Part shown: positions 34,483-45,987 of the stretch, piece by piece
Layout: the number at the start of each line of letters is the position of its first letter
How positions within the stretch are numbered: position 1 is the first letter of the stretch
Source of the DNA: Icerya purchasi
Lineage: Eukaryota > Arthropoda > Insecta > Hemiptera > Monophlebidae
Reading direction: 5' to 3'
Length of the DNA stretch: 64,000 bases
NCBI GenBank assembly: GCA_039619475.1
Contig: CM077116.1
Span: 167,479,363 to 167,543,362 of the forward strand
Program-made: the position numbers and the translations under genes
Notes under the pieces: model-generated
Database searches by the model: none
Told to the model about the DNA's origin: nothing
What the model saw: the letters and a program-made list of their open reading frames with translations, nothing else

Positions 34483-34510
<28 letters not shown>
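34391..34510. repeat. TTA/TTG trinucleotide repeats
   Basis: Two impure (TTA)n runs at about 34390-34440 and 34484-34510 are separated by a short TTG run. Confidence 0.85.
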
Positions 34511-34513
<3 letters not shown>

Positions 34514-35030
34514 CTTATGAAAGCTATAATACCTCGTCTTAACAAATATCATGTTAGAATGCAGGCAAGATTTATGGGTGCCAAATTGTACAACTTACTA
34601 CCAGAAACTCTAAAAACTGAACTTATAAACTTTAAGTACAAACGTAAAAAACTAGTTGAGTACATCAAGGCATGTTTACCTTACATTACATTAAGCTATC
34701 ATAAATAGGTAAATTGCACTAAACACAACAATTTTGCCCATAATGCGCATCATTAACCTATCACAATTGACAAAACTTCCGCATAATGCTCCTTATACAC
34801 AGAAAATCTAAATTTTCAGTTCAATTACATAATTTCAGTTAATAACACAGTATATACGATACAATTGTCTGAAATGTGTTTATTATTTTCATTCTTATTC
34901 ACTTACAATTATAAACTAGGACACAAAGAATTTGTAATCCCATTTTCTATTACAGGTTTGAAACGGGTCGACTATCAAAATGAATTTTAAGAACTTCAAT
35001 ACATTAATTAACTTTGCCTAACTGTAGTAA
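34511..35030 (+). mobile_element. CR1-like LINE C-terminus and 3' UTR, first part
   Basis: The plus strand encodes KYHVRMQARFMGAKLYNLLP, then FKYKRKKLVEYI, the C-terminal end typical of CR1-like and related LINEs. Its 3' UTR is interrupted by the mariner element. The likely tail is ATTGAA-type repeats at 36935-36970 on the far side. Confidence 0.6.
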
Positions 35031-35032
35031 TA

Positions 35033-36381
35033 TAGGGTGGGCCAAAAGAATATCCCGAATATCCCGAATTTTAAACGCTCGTCAAAATCATACACTGTGA
35101 GTTAGCGTGGCGATTGCAACGTCATCTGGCGCTAAATAATATGCTGTTTAATATAAATATAGTTGGTTAGTAGTCATGATGTCGTGGACGCGTAAACAAC
35201 GCTCTTTCGTTATCGAGTACTTTGTGAAAAACGGTGAAAGTGTAATCGCGGTACAACGCGCGTTTAAAAAACAATTTGATTTAAAACGTCATGACAATCC
35301 CCCGACCGTAAAAGTATCGTCAAATGTGTAAAAAACTTCCGAGAATACGGTAGTGTGGTGGCGGTCAACCATCAAGGTCGCTGTCGATCGTCTAGAACCC
35401 CGACAAACATCGAAAAAGTGCGCGTAGCATTGTCGCGAAGTCCGCGCAGATCCGTTCGTCGCCAGGCTTCCGCCTTGAAAATTCCCCGTACTTCACTCAG
35501 AAGAATAATTCGAAACGACCTCAATATGCACCCATACAAGATACAACTAACCCAAGAATTGATACCAACAGATAAGCCAAGAAGGTTAGAATTTTGTAAT
35601 AAATTTTTGGATATGCTGGAGGAAGAAGACGTCGATTTGGATTATGTTTTTTTTAGCGACGAGGCGTATTTCGATTTAAATGGTAACGTTAATATGCGGC
35701 ATTATGCTACTGAGAACCCTCGAATCGTTCACCCGGTACCCTTGCACTCCCCTCGTATCACGGTATGGTGCGCAGTCAGTGCGAAAGCGATAATCGGTCC
35801 CTACTTCTTCGAGGAGGACGGAGCGAATGTTACTGTGAACGGCGACCGCTACATCCAAATGTTAAACGAGTTTTTTCTACCGGAGCTCAGACGGAAGAGG
35901 ATTGCATTATCTAAAACGTGGTTTCAACAAGACGGGGCCACACCACATATTCGTAACGATGTTTTGCGGTTATTAAGAGAGAAGTTTCAGGACCGCTTGA
36001 TTTCGCGAAACTGTGAGCTGTTTTGGCCGCCGCGCAGTCCGGATTTAACACCGACAGATTTTTACCTATGGGGCTACTTGAAAAGCAAGGTGTACGAGGG
36101 TAAACCAGCAACAACCGACGAGATGAAATTGGCCATTCAGAAGGAAATTGCGGCGATTAAAAAACCAACTCTTAAAAAAGTAATGCATAATTTTGAGGAA
36201 AGATTGCAACAATGTAAAAATCGAAATGGTGACTATTCATACGGAGTATTGTTCAAAACTAATAGTGTACAATAAATGACGTTCTTTTTGAAGTATTTCA
36301 ACGTTTGTTTCATTTCCGTAAGTATATTAGTCTTTATTTGACGAGCATTTAAAATTCGGGATGTTCTTTTGGCCCATCCTG
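35033..36381 (+). mobile_element. Tc1/mariner-type DD41D transposon
   Basis: Inverted ends (AGGGTGGGCCAAAAGAA on the left, complement AGGATGGGCCAAAAGAA on the right) continue into TATCCCGAAT and TTTAAACGCTCGTCAA, and TA is duplicated at both ends. The left end carries an extra copy of a 10-bp CCCGAATAT unit. The transposase frame is intact except for one frameshift. The element is about 1.35 kb, the usual size. Confidence 0.92.
35176..36275 (+). pseudogene. DD41D mariner transposase, one frameshift
   Basis: The natural start is ATG at 35176 (MMSWTRKQRSFVIEYFVKNG, the helix-turn-helix start). The frame is lost at a CCCCC run near 35297-35301 and resumes in the next frame, which stays open to 36275. 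In the open part from 35355, the catalytic residues are D102 (FFSDEAYF), D193 (WFQQDGATPH) and D235 (SPDLTPTDFYLWG), with 41 residues between the second and third. The spacing and motifs are those of the DD41D group (rosa/Visitor type) and not DD34D mariner or DD34E Tc1. Confidence 0.9.
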
Positions 36382-36383
36382 TA

Positions 36384-36997
36384 TAATAGTCGTATTGTAA
36401 CATTACTAACACTTTATACTTAGTGATAGTTTTTAGTTTTTTCTTATTCTGTGATTGAAGTTCACTCAGGTACCTGGGATTGGAGTATGAGTGCGACTAA
36501 TGTTATTTAGAGTTATTTTAATGTTTTTATTTTAATTTATCAGTAACTTACAGCATATTAAAATACTTATACCATACTTACCATTAATCAAAAATTTTAC
36601 GATTAACTTTATTCTTACAATACTGTTATTTCTATTATTAGTTTATATTAAGGCCAAATAATATTAATATTTATTTCATATTCAAATTGTAAACATAACA
36701 TTTTTGGCCAATGTTTGTTTGACCATTGCATTGTACTGTACTGTTTTTCATGTTTTATTTTCCAGCATTGTTTTTAGTATATAAATTTTATTTTATTATG
36801 CGTTTTGTAATTGTATCCGGATGTACCGTCAAAACAGTATCATTTTCATTTGTATAATAATAATCCCACTACTCGCGCAGCCATGCGCATTTGTGGAATT
36901 TACATTTTCTTGTATTTTTATGTTAATCTTGTAAATACTAATAAAATTGAAATTGAAATTGAATTGAAATTGATACTGAAATTTTCAAACGCTTTAA
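36384..36997 (+). mobile_element. CR1-like LINE 3' UTR and ATTGAA-type tail
   Basis: No coding motif is present, but at 36935-36970 a run of GAAATTGAAATTGAATTGAA repeats resembles the short-repeat tail of CR1-like LINEs. It agrees with the C-terminus seen at 34517-34708 on the other side of the mariner. Confidence 0.5.
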
Positions 36998-37007
36998 TAG
37001 CGCTGTT

Positions 37008-37857
37008 TTTTTCGTTCCTAGTAGACATTATGCTGAACCGTTTAAACTACCTGTCATATCTTCAATATACTACGCGGAGTCAGTTGCAATTCTGCAAGCA
37101 TTGATGTATATATCCTCGACTCAAAATAATAGTAAATTTCTAATAGTTTCCGATTCCTTAAGTGTTCTGACAGCTATATCTTCCGCCTACTACCCCACAT
37201 AATTTGATTACATAATTCTTCGCATTCGGTCTATGGTATCTAATCTAACTTTACGTACACCTTGTCAAATAGAATTTTTATGGATACCAGGACATATTGG
37301 AATTGAGAAAAATGAAAGAGTCGACAAGTTAGCATACATAGCCAGCACGAATGGTAATTACGTCAATCTTTATCCAGCCAACAATATTCTTTCTTTCTCA
37401 AAAAAATTACACTCAAAATTTTGGTCCGACATGTATGCCCGATCGTTTTCCAATCCGCACTCCTTCTATCTTTCTATTCAACCTTCCATTCCTTGTAAAC
37501 CATGGTTCCATAGCTGTCAAATTCTTCAACGTAACTCCATTGTATCCATATGTCGTCTTCGATTTAACCATTCACTCCTTCCCTATTCACGACACCGGAT
37601 TTTTCCATCTTTATCTCCTCTCTGTCCTCTTCACCCACCAGGGAATAATTACATCTGTGACGCTAATCATGTGTTTTTTGAGTGCTCGGCATTATTCAAT
37701 GAACAATCCGTACTATACTCTAATTTACTACAACTCAATGCTCCCGCACCTTACAATATTTCGTCGATACTGTCGTTCCCAAACCAGGTCATTTTTCCAA
37801 TAATTGCATCCTTCCTTTACTCAATAGCGAATAGCATTAACATTTAAGTTATTTAAA

Positions 37858-37888
<31 letters not shown>

Positions 37889-37891
37889 GAT
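37008..37891 (+). mobile_element. 5'-truncated LINE copy nearly identical to 60.35-61.2 kb
   Basis: It starts in RNase H (SRHYAE-like, KLPVISSIYYAESVAILQAL), passes an in-frame TAA at 37200, and goes on with IEFLWIPGHIGIEKNERVDK and the C-terminal block CDANHVFFECSALFNEQSVL. A (TA)n tail ends it. A perfect 10-bp target duplication, TAGCGCTGTT, lies at 36998-37007 and 37892-37901. It is about 97% identical by eye to the copy at 60.35-61.2 kb, including the stop codon. Confidence 0.93.
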
Positions 37892-37901
37892 TAGCGCTGT
37901 T

Positions 37902-38425
37902 GTTAATGTTGTTTGAAGTAATGCTATTAAGACAGCGTCAGTCCCCGTCAGATTCAGCGACATATTAGACTTAATAGCTTTTGAATCTTTGGAAGAGGCC
38001 GCCAGGCGCCCCCCCCCCCCTAGACGAGCTTATCAACCAACTAACTTAAAATAGAAAAAAAGAAAAAAAAAGACAAAAGGAGAAAAACAGCGAAATGAAT
38101 TACAAGAAAGGAAAAAAGAAAAAAAAAAGAAAATAAATAAATAAAAATAAAACAATACTGTTAGATTTTGAAAAACCCAGATGAGTTAAAATATAAATAC
38201 AATAGAAATGAACAAACGATAATATAATAAATCGGAATAATCTCACCGAGAGTATCTGATAAAACCGCTTGTATAGACAATGGACACCGTGACGTGAAAT
38301 TGATAATACACAAAAGACGATTTATTACTTTATCGCACACAATTATCCACTGAATATATGTAAATTCAACTATTGTTATTTTGGTTATTTTTTATCCCCA
38401 AGTTTCCATTTTAAAAATTGTTCAA
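37902..38425. other. No recognisable gene
   Basis: The sequence contains a C12 run at 38011-38022 followed by A-rich sequence that may be a LINE tail. No coding motif recognised. Confidence 0.45.
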
Positions 38426-39175
38426 AACCGTCAGGATGTATGGATAGAAGCATACTTTTAAGGACTGACTCTTTGGCTTCTCTAAAATCGATTTCCTCAC
38501 AGAACAACATGGATATCTTAGCCCTGAAAGTCAATTATACGTTGAAGCTGCTACATCAAGCAAGAAATCGGGTAACGCTCTTGTGGGTGCCGAGTCATAT
38601 AGGAATTCAAGGCAACGAGCGAGTTGACATGGCGTCCAAATCAGCTCTGCGCGCACTAATGCCGTTTGCAGCGCCACCAATCTGCAAAGTGAAGATTTAT
38701 TTTCATGAACGTATGATGGCTAAGTGGATCAGCCAGTGGCAAAGGGATCGATCTTTTATGAAGAGCATAAAATTTACGGCTGATTCATGGTTCCATTCTC
38801 TTTACCTTACGCGTCGAAAATATGCTGTGTTAAATCGGTTGCGAGTTGGGCATACGGCGGTCTCACACAATTATATACTTGAGGGTACCCTTCTCCCACC
38901 TACGTGCCCTTTCTGTTCCGGCCCTTCTTACCCTTCGGTAGAACACCTGCTGCTACAATGTACGGCATTCGACCGCTCCGCTTTTGCCGGTATTCCTCTG
39001 TCAACTATACTATCAAATGACCCAGCACGCATACAAATGCTACTCGGTTTTCTTAGGACCAACAACTTAATAACTAAATTATGAAATAGCCTTTTTACCC
39101 TGGCCCATGTGCTGTAATAACCATTGTAGTTAAAAACGGTGCATGGGCGCCACCAGGAAAGAAAAAAAAAGTTAC
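38426..39175 (+). mobile_element. 5'-truncated LINE, second RNase H-bearing family
   Basis: The open frame 38440-39084 starts inside RNase H (LLRTDSLASLKSI, VTLLWVPSHIGIQGNERVD) and ends with KYAVLNRLRVGHTAVSHNYI, CPFCSGPSYPSVEHLLLQC and LLGFLRTNNLITKL. It has an intact terminal CCHC block and no stop, so it is a young truncated copy of a family different from the abundant one. A 3' UTR with an A-rich tail ends near 39170. Confidence 0.85.
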
Positions 39176-39544
39176 GTAAATAATTATTATTGTTTTCTAT
39201 TTTTTTTTTTTTTTTTTAGGATTTATTGTTTTAACTATCTAAAATTATCTAAGTTTATTCTTTATTTTTCACGTGTGGAGAATTCAATACACGTGAAATT
39301 TTTATAATACATTTCATCGTATTGGTCTATAAATATATTTTTCTGGTTAACGTCACTATGTTATATTGTCTTTGATCAAAAACTTTTCATTCAATTACCA
39401 ACACTGCATAGTTCTTAAATTGTCCGTACCAAATGCGATTTTAAATAAACGCTGATCACAATGACCAAGCAATAAGTTAAACGTTTAGTCCGACGTTTAG
39501 AACCAGAAAAGGAAAAAATATTATAGATTTTAGCGGTACTGTGA

Positions 39545-40567
39545 CAATTAACAATGTAGTCAACTTCGAATTCCTTCAGCTGCTGAACTCTGATTTTCCT
39601 TCCCATGTCTTAATTTTCTCGGATGGCTCCAAGAGTGATGGGGGCGTGGGTGGCGCGTATACGTCTCCTACGTTCCTGCACTCTGAGTCTTTCAGACTTC
39701 CTTCTTTCTGCTCTATCTTCTCAGCCGAGTCGATCTCAATTCTTCGTGCAATCCAATTCATATCCTTTACGAGTGGGGTTCACAAATTCCTGATTGTTTC
39801 TGATTCCAAAGGCGTTTTTCAAACCATCTCCTCTCCTCTCCTCCTTCTCATACTTCTGACGGTATCATCCTCTCTATTCGATCTCTTGTCTTCTCTTTGT
39901 TCTCGTTCCGATCCATTCTCATAGACTTTCTATGGGTCCCTAGTCATTCCAATATTGAGGGCAATGACGCAGCTGACTCTTTAGCTCGCTCATCCGCCCG
40001 CATTGGTCCTTTCCTCGACTCTTTCCCTTCCTCAGACATTCTTTCTCTGTCACGCTCTAATCATTCTAGACTTTGGACTGACATGTATCCATCTTTATTC
40101 TCAAATCGCTTTTCACAGTACAGATTCAACCGGTTCCTAATTTTTTGCCTTGGTTTCAATCTATTCCTATCTGTCGTCGTTCCACTGTTGTTTCCTTAAT
40201 TAGATTCAGAATCAATCATTCTCTACTCCTCTCTTCTCGCTTTCGATTCTCTTTGTCCTCTTCTCCTTTCTGCTCTCTTCACGCTTCTGAGCCTTCTTGT
40301 ATTTGTGATTCAGGTCACATCCTATTCGAATGTTCTGCACTTTCTAACGAACACTCCTTTCTTTACGCCCAACTTCTAGTTTTGGGTCTTCCTACTCCCT
40401 TTAACGATACCTATATTCTTTCCTTCCCATTGCCTTCAGTTATTCCATTGCTGCTGTCCTTTGTCTTTTCCATTTCTGACCGCTTGGCTATTTAGTTATA
40501 ACTCTTAATTTTTCATGTTCTTAGGTCAAGGCCGCTGGCGCGCCCAGGGTAGGGGAAAAAAAAAATT
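39545..40567 (+). mobile_element. 5'-truncated LINE copy of the abundant family
   Basis: The reading starts in RNase H (HVLIFSDGSKSDGGVGGAY, SIFSAESISILRAIQF, FLIVSDSKGVFQ), changes frame near 39830 and 40145, and ends with CICDSGHILFECSALSNEHS and LVLGLPTPFNDTYILSFPL. The 3' UTR (GGTCAAGGCCGCTGGCGCGC) and poly-A at 40557-40567 match the antisense copy ending at 28436. Confidence 0.88.
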
Positions 40568-40925
40568 ATGAGACAAGCAAATTGATTTTATGACAAAAAC
40601 TAAAGTTTTAATAAAAACAGATGTGAACTACATTGTAACATGGATATGTTTTTCGGATGTTGTGTAAAGTGTGATACGACTACGTGTTTTGTTTTGGTAA
40701 AAACATGAACTGAAACTGTTTACAAATTGAATAAAATGTTTAGTACGGTAAATATAAATAAGATACTTCCCTAGTTACCGATTGGTGTAAGTGAGGATCT
40801 TTAACATTTCTTAGTTGAGTCCAATTATGATACATAACCATATTGGCGAAAACATTTAAGGTAAAAAAAGTATCGTCAGCGATGTACTTAAAGCAAAAAA
40901 ATTTTATTCGGATATACATACATAC
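40568..40925. other. Intron sequence next to exon C
   Basis: AT-rich; no feature seen. It directly follows the exon C donor on the minus strand. Confidence 0.5.
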
Positions 40926-41011
40926 CTCTTTACAACTTTTCCTGAACCAACGTTCTTCATACCGTCGCTATCTCCCGATAGAACTTTCAAGAAATTTTCC
41001 GGTGTTACATC
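40926..41011 (-). CDS. LGMN: Legumain-like exon C ([11 protein letters not shown] segment)
   Basis: The exon encodes [14 protein letters not shown], then [14 protein letters not shown] and the first two bases of a serine codon. It matches legumain EDVTPxNFLxVLxGDxxxxxxxGSGKVLKS. The acceptor is ATTATTAG and the donor GTATGT. The intron to the next exon is the largest in the gene, about 17 kb, and holds the Penelope, BEL/Pao, R4-like, mariner and several LINE insertions. Confidence 0.93.
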
Positions 41012-41640
41012 CTAATAATGAAAATAACAGTACTATGTTAAAATGTTACCACATTCAAAAAAGAGAGATGACTCAGTTAATGGGGAACAACAAACGCATA
41101 GGTATTTGAATAAATTCGAAGATAAAAGAATCATATTTACAAGTGAACCTTGTATAGATTTAGAACAAAGTATTATCAAAAAAAAAAAAAAAAATGCGGT
41201 ATCATTAGATGAGAAGTTAAAGGAAAATGGTATTTAATATAAATAGAAAGATTGGTTGATGGCCAAATGGTTTGCGCCGGGCCAAGCAAAAATAAAAAAA
41301 AAAACCTTTAAAGTTTTAAAAAAGTTAAATAAAATCTCACAACTAATCGGATAACCCCTATATGAACAGTATTTATCGCGATTTGAAAAAATATCGCGAG
41401 TTTAATTCGTTTTTTTTATCGGAAAGATTTGCTCTTTCTGTGGTGTTACTATATTAAGGAAGATAAGCATTTTCACCAAAATAAAATGATTAATTACACA
41501 TTAGAAATTCAAACGAGTAATGAAAGTTTTTTCGTGAACATAAATGCATCGGCTAACGTAATATTCTCCCTTTTTCAGAATAATTTGCTTTCTCCTTTTC
41601 TTTTATTGATGGCTACATCATAAACCCAGTTGGTTCTAAT
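41012..41640. other. Intron sequence, possible LINE tail
   Basis: The word GGCCAAATGGTTTGCGCCGG at 41264-41283 followed by A-rich sequence resembles the tail at 47733-47780 (GGCCAAAAGG...GGTCCGGGCT). No coding motif. Confidence 0.4.
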
Positions 41641-41830
41641 TTTTTTTTTTTTCCCTTGGGCATGCCAGTTAAGGATTTACGCCCAGAACCAACAAGAAAG
41701 AAAAGAGCCGTCAGTTAGATTTTGATACGGTCAAATATAAACAGTATAAAGGAACCAATGGATGAAATTATGGATAGCGAGAGGAAGGACAAAATATAAG
41801 ATGCACAATAAGAAGTAGGGAGTTTGAGTT
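41641..41830 (-). mobile_element. Very short LINE 3' end of the abundant family
   Basis: Minus-strand reading gives LPTSYCASYILSFLSLSIIS and FILFIFDRIKI with a stop, a short 3' UTR and poly-A (poly-T at 41641-41652). Confidence 0.72.
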
Positions 41831-42288
41831 TCAGTAAACAGGTTCTAAATTATGTAACGCAATTACTCGACTACGTTTATTTAACATTTTCTAATATTAC
41901 TTGTTTGTGCATTGTTCTGAAAATAAAAATAAAAACATGTCTTAATATATATACAATGTATATGTATATATATAAAACTCGGCTCTGCTCCTTTACTCCT
42001 CTTGCTTACAATTCTATTTCTTTCTCTTCTGTACTTTACATTAAATTATCAAAATTTACAACGTCATTCTTATCGGCATCGACACAAAAAAAAATAACAT
42101 AATCGCAAAAATCCTAACCTTATTTCCTTTAAATTAAAATCTAATGAGTCTATGATTAAGAATGACGTTTTCATTTAACATTTAACATTCGTTACATAAA
42201 ACTGGGACATTTTTTTGTTACAAAATCTAATGTGGGCCGGCCTAAGAATTACGTTGTAATTAATACATTTATATATATAAAGTAAAGT
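41831..42288. other. Intron sequence, no recognisable gene
   Basis: AT-rich, no motif seen on either strand. Confidence 0.45.
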
Positions 42289-42530
42289 AGGTCCCATGGA
42301 TATCCTTGATAAGGTATCATGGATTGTGAAATTAAGGTTCACAAAGTACTAAGACCAACGACACTAATGATAGTAGTGGGGTCAGTTCCTTTCTATCGGC
42401 CGCCTTTACTTTCCCAGATTTCTCTAGTACCCAATTATTTCAGGCTGTGTAAACTTGAGAGCAACTCGGTTCTGGAACGAGACAAGTCTCGAACCCGTGA
42501 CCTCTGATTTTATAGTCAAGCATATTATAT

Positions 42531-42572
<42 letters not shown>
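42289..42572 (-). repeat. SINE-like repeat, family B, copy 2, with (TA)n run
   Basis: It matches 6000-6217. On the minus strand the right part reads GCTTGACTATAAAATCAGAGG and GTCACGGGTTCGAGAC, a tRNA-like T arm with a clear B box. The A box region is replaced by a (TA)n run at 42540-42572, so the pol III promoter is incomplete here. Confidence 0.75.
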
Positions 42573-42574
<2 letters not shown>

Positions 42575-42870
42575 GAATTAATGCATTTTTAGTGCGATCT
42601 TCGTGATAGTTTTTTTGCTATTCAGTGTAAAATGTTCTATAGGCCTCTTGATTCCTAATGCTCCGCATATAATAATAATAATCAATTCCCATTCGAAGGC
42701 GAGTATCTGCTCTCCGTATAATCATTTTCAATGTTTATGTTTCACATGTGAAATCAGACTTATGTGATGGGCTGGCGCGAAATTGCACTTCTGACAAGCT
42801 ATACTTTGTCCTCTGACAGTAGTTTTTTCTTTTCCTGGACAGTTTTTTTTTTTTTTTTTTTTGGGCGTCG
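42573..42870. other. Intron sequence, no recognisable gene
   Basis: Nothing recognised; a T20 run at 42843-42862 marks the tail of the following minus-strand LINE fragment. Confidence 0.45.
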
Positions 42871-43480
42871 AAAATTCAACCCATCGACATACAGTTCAAA
42901 ATTCGATACTTTGGTCACCATATTTATCAATTTATTTGTAATTCTGTACGCTACTTTCCCAGTTGTCTTATTTTCAACTAAATCTCAAATCTTTTAAGAT
43001 CGCAAACAATAGCATCTTGAAATCGAAGTCGCGGTCTACCGAGTGGATATTTCCATTTGCTAGAACCGCGTACGTTATTAGTTTCGGAATTTGATCTTCT
43101 TCCATCCTCAATCCATCCAGGTCATGCATTTCTCAAGCCAACATTTTCTGTATCAATTAACAGTGGTTCTGGCCAACACTTTTTCATTTGATATGTAATC
43201 CATCTACCTTACCCCAGGAATTCTTCAACGAAACCTACGATAACACATCAAGCTTGCTTATTCGATACCGACCGTGCTTCGCCTTTTATTTTCGTAGTGT
43301 CGTACTCCATCAACATTAGCTTTCAATGTGCATTTTCACAATTCGGCTGTATACAATCATACTGGTTTTAGTATCATCGTTTTAGAGCAATACTTCGCTA
43401 TTTGTAACTGGGGTCACGGATCAAGCAACTAGTAAAGTATTGTTTGCGAAACTGATCGCGTTCGTTTGCTTTATTACGAT
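42843..43480 (-). mobile_element. LINE C-terminal relic (RTE/L1-like)
   Basis: After several frame changes the minus strand reads WIEDGRRSNSE, RGSSKWKYPLGRPRLRFQDA and VCDLKRFEI, which is the GRPRLRW-type C-terminal motif common in insect LINEs, and a poly-T marks the tail. It is heavily decayed. Confidence 0.55.
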
Positions 43481-43925
43481 TAAACCACGTACTTTTTTCA
43501 TCTAGATGTACGCCAGATATTTAACAGAATAAAATAAAAAAAAAATAGAAAATCGATTATTTTAGAATTAGTGAAATTATAACGATAAGGAAAAGGAGAC
43601 AGATCTTGTTTAGTGTGGTAAGCATACTTCAAAATTCCAGACTTCTCCTTTATGATGCTAAAAATTATCTTGTTAATGAAGAAAAATGAAAAATAAAAAT
43701 AATAATTATAATGACATAACATTATCTAAAGAAAATAACGAATCCGAATGAAAATATTTTCTTAAATTCTAATAAAAAATATTAGAATGTAAAACATAAA
43801 ATTGTACGCAAAACTAAGCAGTAAAAGCTTCAATTTAATCTCGATGAAATCAAAAATGACTACAATGGTTTCAATAAAAAATAGTTCCATACTATATGGT
43901 ATTTATGAGAAATATAGAAAAGTGC

Positions 43926-44299
43926 GTCGTAATCATTATCCCTTCAACCATTCGGCTAGTGGGCAACCTATTTGTACATTTTAGCTATATAGACAAAGCT
44001 TGTGTACTGTACAATTGTTTATATGCAGTACGAATGTGTACACATGCAAGACTACACATTCTGAACTGATTAGTAATCGTTTGATTTATCGATATACAAG
44101 CGCAGTCCCGTTGTGTCTGCTGTGTACTAACCTAGCGCGCATATGATGTGATATGCATGTTTGCCATTACCTTCCACGTGAAATAGCAAGTATTTTTTTA
44201 ATTTAATTTTTTGTAATAACTTTTGACGTCTCCCGGGATTGAACCTGAGACTTCCGTAATAGAAGCCAAGCATTCTAGCAGCTAGACTATCACGACGAC
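43926..44299 (-). repeat. tRNA-derived SINE, family A, copy 2
   Basis: This is the same element as 23330-23728 throughout. The head on the minus strand begins GTCGTCGTGATAGTCTAGC (A box TAGTCTAGCTGCTAGAA) and has a B box GGTTCAATCCC. Flanking direct repeats AGAAAAGTGC (43916-43925) and AGAAAGGTGC (44300-44309) are a 10-bp target duplication with one mismatch, which fixes the element ends. Confidence 0.88.
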
Positions 44300-44309
44300 A
44301 GAAAGGTGC

Positions 44310-45195
44310 CGTATCGAAATATAAATTAGTCCCAATAACATGTATAGGTAAGGATGATTGACTCGCAAGAAATAGAAAACTCGATGCTGTTTGCCTCACA
44401 GGGAATATTTATAGGAAACGTTTGAAAGTATAAAACGCGACTAACGCTATATTGTGAAAGCGCAACTACAAAAAATTCAATTTGTCGGATTTTTATCGAC
44501 TTTTATATCGGATTATTTTATACAAATTTTTTTAACTTAACAATGCGCGGAACGTTTCCGTGAGACATCGTATTTGGACTAGTAAGATATCGCAGAAGAT
44601 GCACCGTGCAAAAAAATTGGCATTCGCACGAAGAGAGTTTAATAAAGATCTCAAATCTCCCGGATTTCTCGAATATTCTAGAAAAACATATTGGAAAATG
44701 ATGAATATAATATCAGTTTTTTTTTTTTTTTTCAAATTAGCTAAACAAGTATTAGCAGGGTTGACATGTATCCCTAAATCCGCCTTATAGAGACATTGCA
44801 AAATTTCATATGCCTCTTACGATCAGGGGCACAACAACCTAACATTGTAAGTGGGTGCTCAGACCATATGTTTATCGATGCCTAAAAAAGAAAAAAGAGG
44901 ATAACAATTTTTCCAAAATTACAAATGTGACACCAGGTTTAGGTGTATATTTTTTTAACAATTTACATTGTTGTTCGATTTTCATTAGATTTTGTGCAAA
45001 ATTGTCCAAAAATGGTTTTACGATAAAATTTGGTTGTGCAAAATATGTGTTAAATTGAAACGTCAACTTCCTCGCTGGAGATGCCCATCATAAATGAGTG
45101 GGTGCCCGGGTACCCTTGGAACTTCCGTTGCTGCGTCCCTGCTTACAACCTCGCGTATTGCAGTGAAGTTTTCTATTGTTTTCTTCTTAGTTCCT
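44310..45195. other. Intron sequence, unclassified
   Basis: A plus-strand stretch at 44600-44640 (MHRAKKLAFARREF) vaguely resembles the linker of Tc1-like transposases but is too short to call. The rest shows nothing recognisable. Confidence 0.4.
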
Positions 45196-45774
45196 TAATC
45201 TATATGGATAGATTGGTGGACAAACATGTTTTAAAAGTTCCTGGATAAAGCCATTTTCTTCGTATCTCCGTATCTATCTTCACGTCTTCCTTTATTTGTT
45301 TTATATATTTCTGCCTTGATCTTTTCCCTTCCACGGTTCCTTCTATTATTTGTGTTAGGTATTCATTATTTCTATATATCCAATCCATTTAAATGTTCTT
45401 TCTTTTAGTTTTCCTAATAGACTTCTTCTTTCTTTAACTCTATCTAATACTTCATTCCTTACTTTTTCCGTCCATGATATTCCCTCCATTTTTCTCCAGC
45501 ACCATATTTCGAATGCTTCCAGTTGATTGTTTAACTGTTGATTCAAATTCCAAGTTTCCAAACCATACAGTATAATAGTTTTTTTTTCTTAATTTCTCTT
45601 TGGATATTTCTAGATGTTAGGAGGTTTCTTTTTTTTATTGAATGCTAATTTTTCCGTTGCTATTCTTTCCTTCATATCTTGATCACTTCTTCCATCTTCT
45701 GTTATTATGCTCCCCAGATATCTTTGCTTTTCCATCTGTTTTATTTTTTCTCGTCTACTCCTATATCTATTTCT

Positions 45775-45987
45775 TTACCATGTTTTTTTTTTTTTACCAC
45801 ATCTCAATATTGTTGATTTTTTTTTATTTAATTTCGTATTATATGTTTTAAATATTTGGTTCACCTGATCTAGGGAGGACCTCAATTCTTGTTCATTGCC
45901 TGCTACTATTGCGATGTCATGTGCAAATCTAAACATACTAATTTTTATACCGCCTACTGAAATACCGTTATTATATTTTTCTTCCAT
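45775..45987 (-). pseudogene. RTE-like RT palm fragment with FAHD
   Basis: It reads GISVGGIKISMFRFAHDIAI, then VAGNEQELRSSLDQVNQIF. The catalytic FADD box has lost its first aspartate to histidine, so the enzyme would be dead even without the frame changes. Confidence 0.78.

Noticed and set aside
37233..37847. A 204-codon open frame as a host gene
   Set aside because: It matches the ORF2 C-terminus of the LINE at 60574-61188 almost residue for residue and is bounded by a LINE target duplication.
44560..44790. Possible Tc1-like transposase linker (MHRAKKLAFARREF)
   Set aside because: The similarity is confined to about 15 residues, and no catalytic DDE motif or inverted ends were seen.
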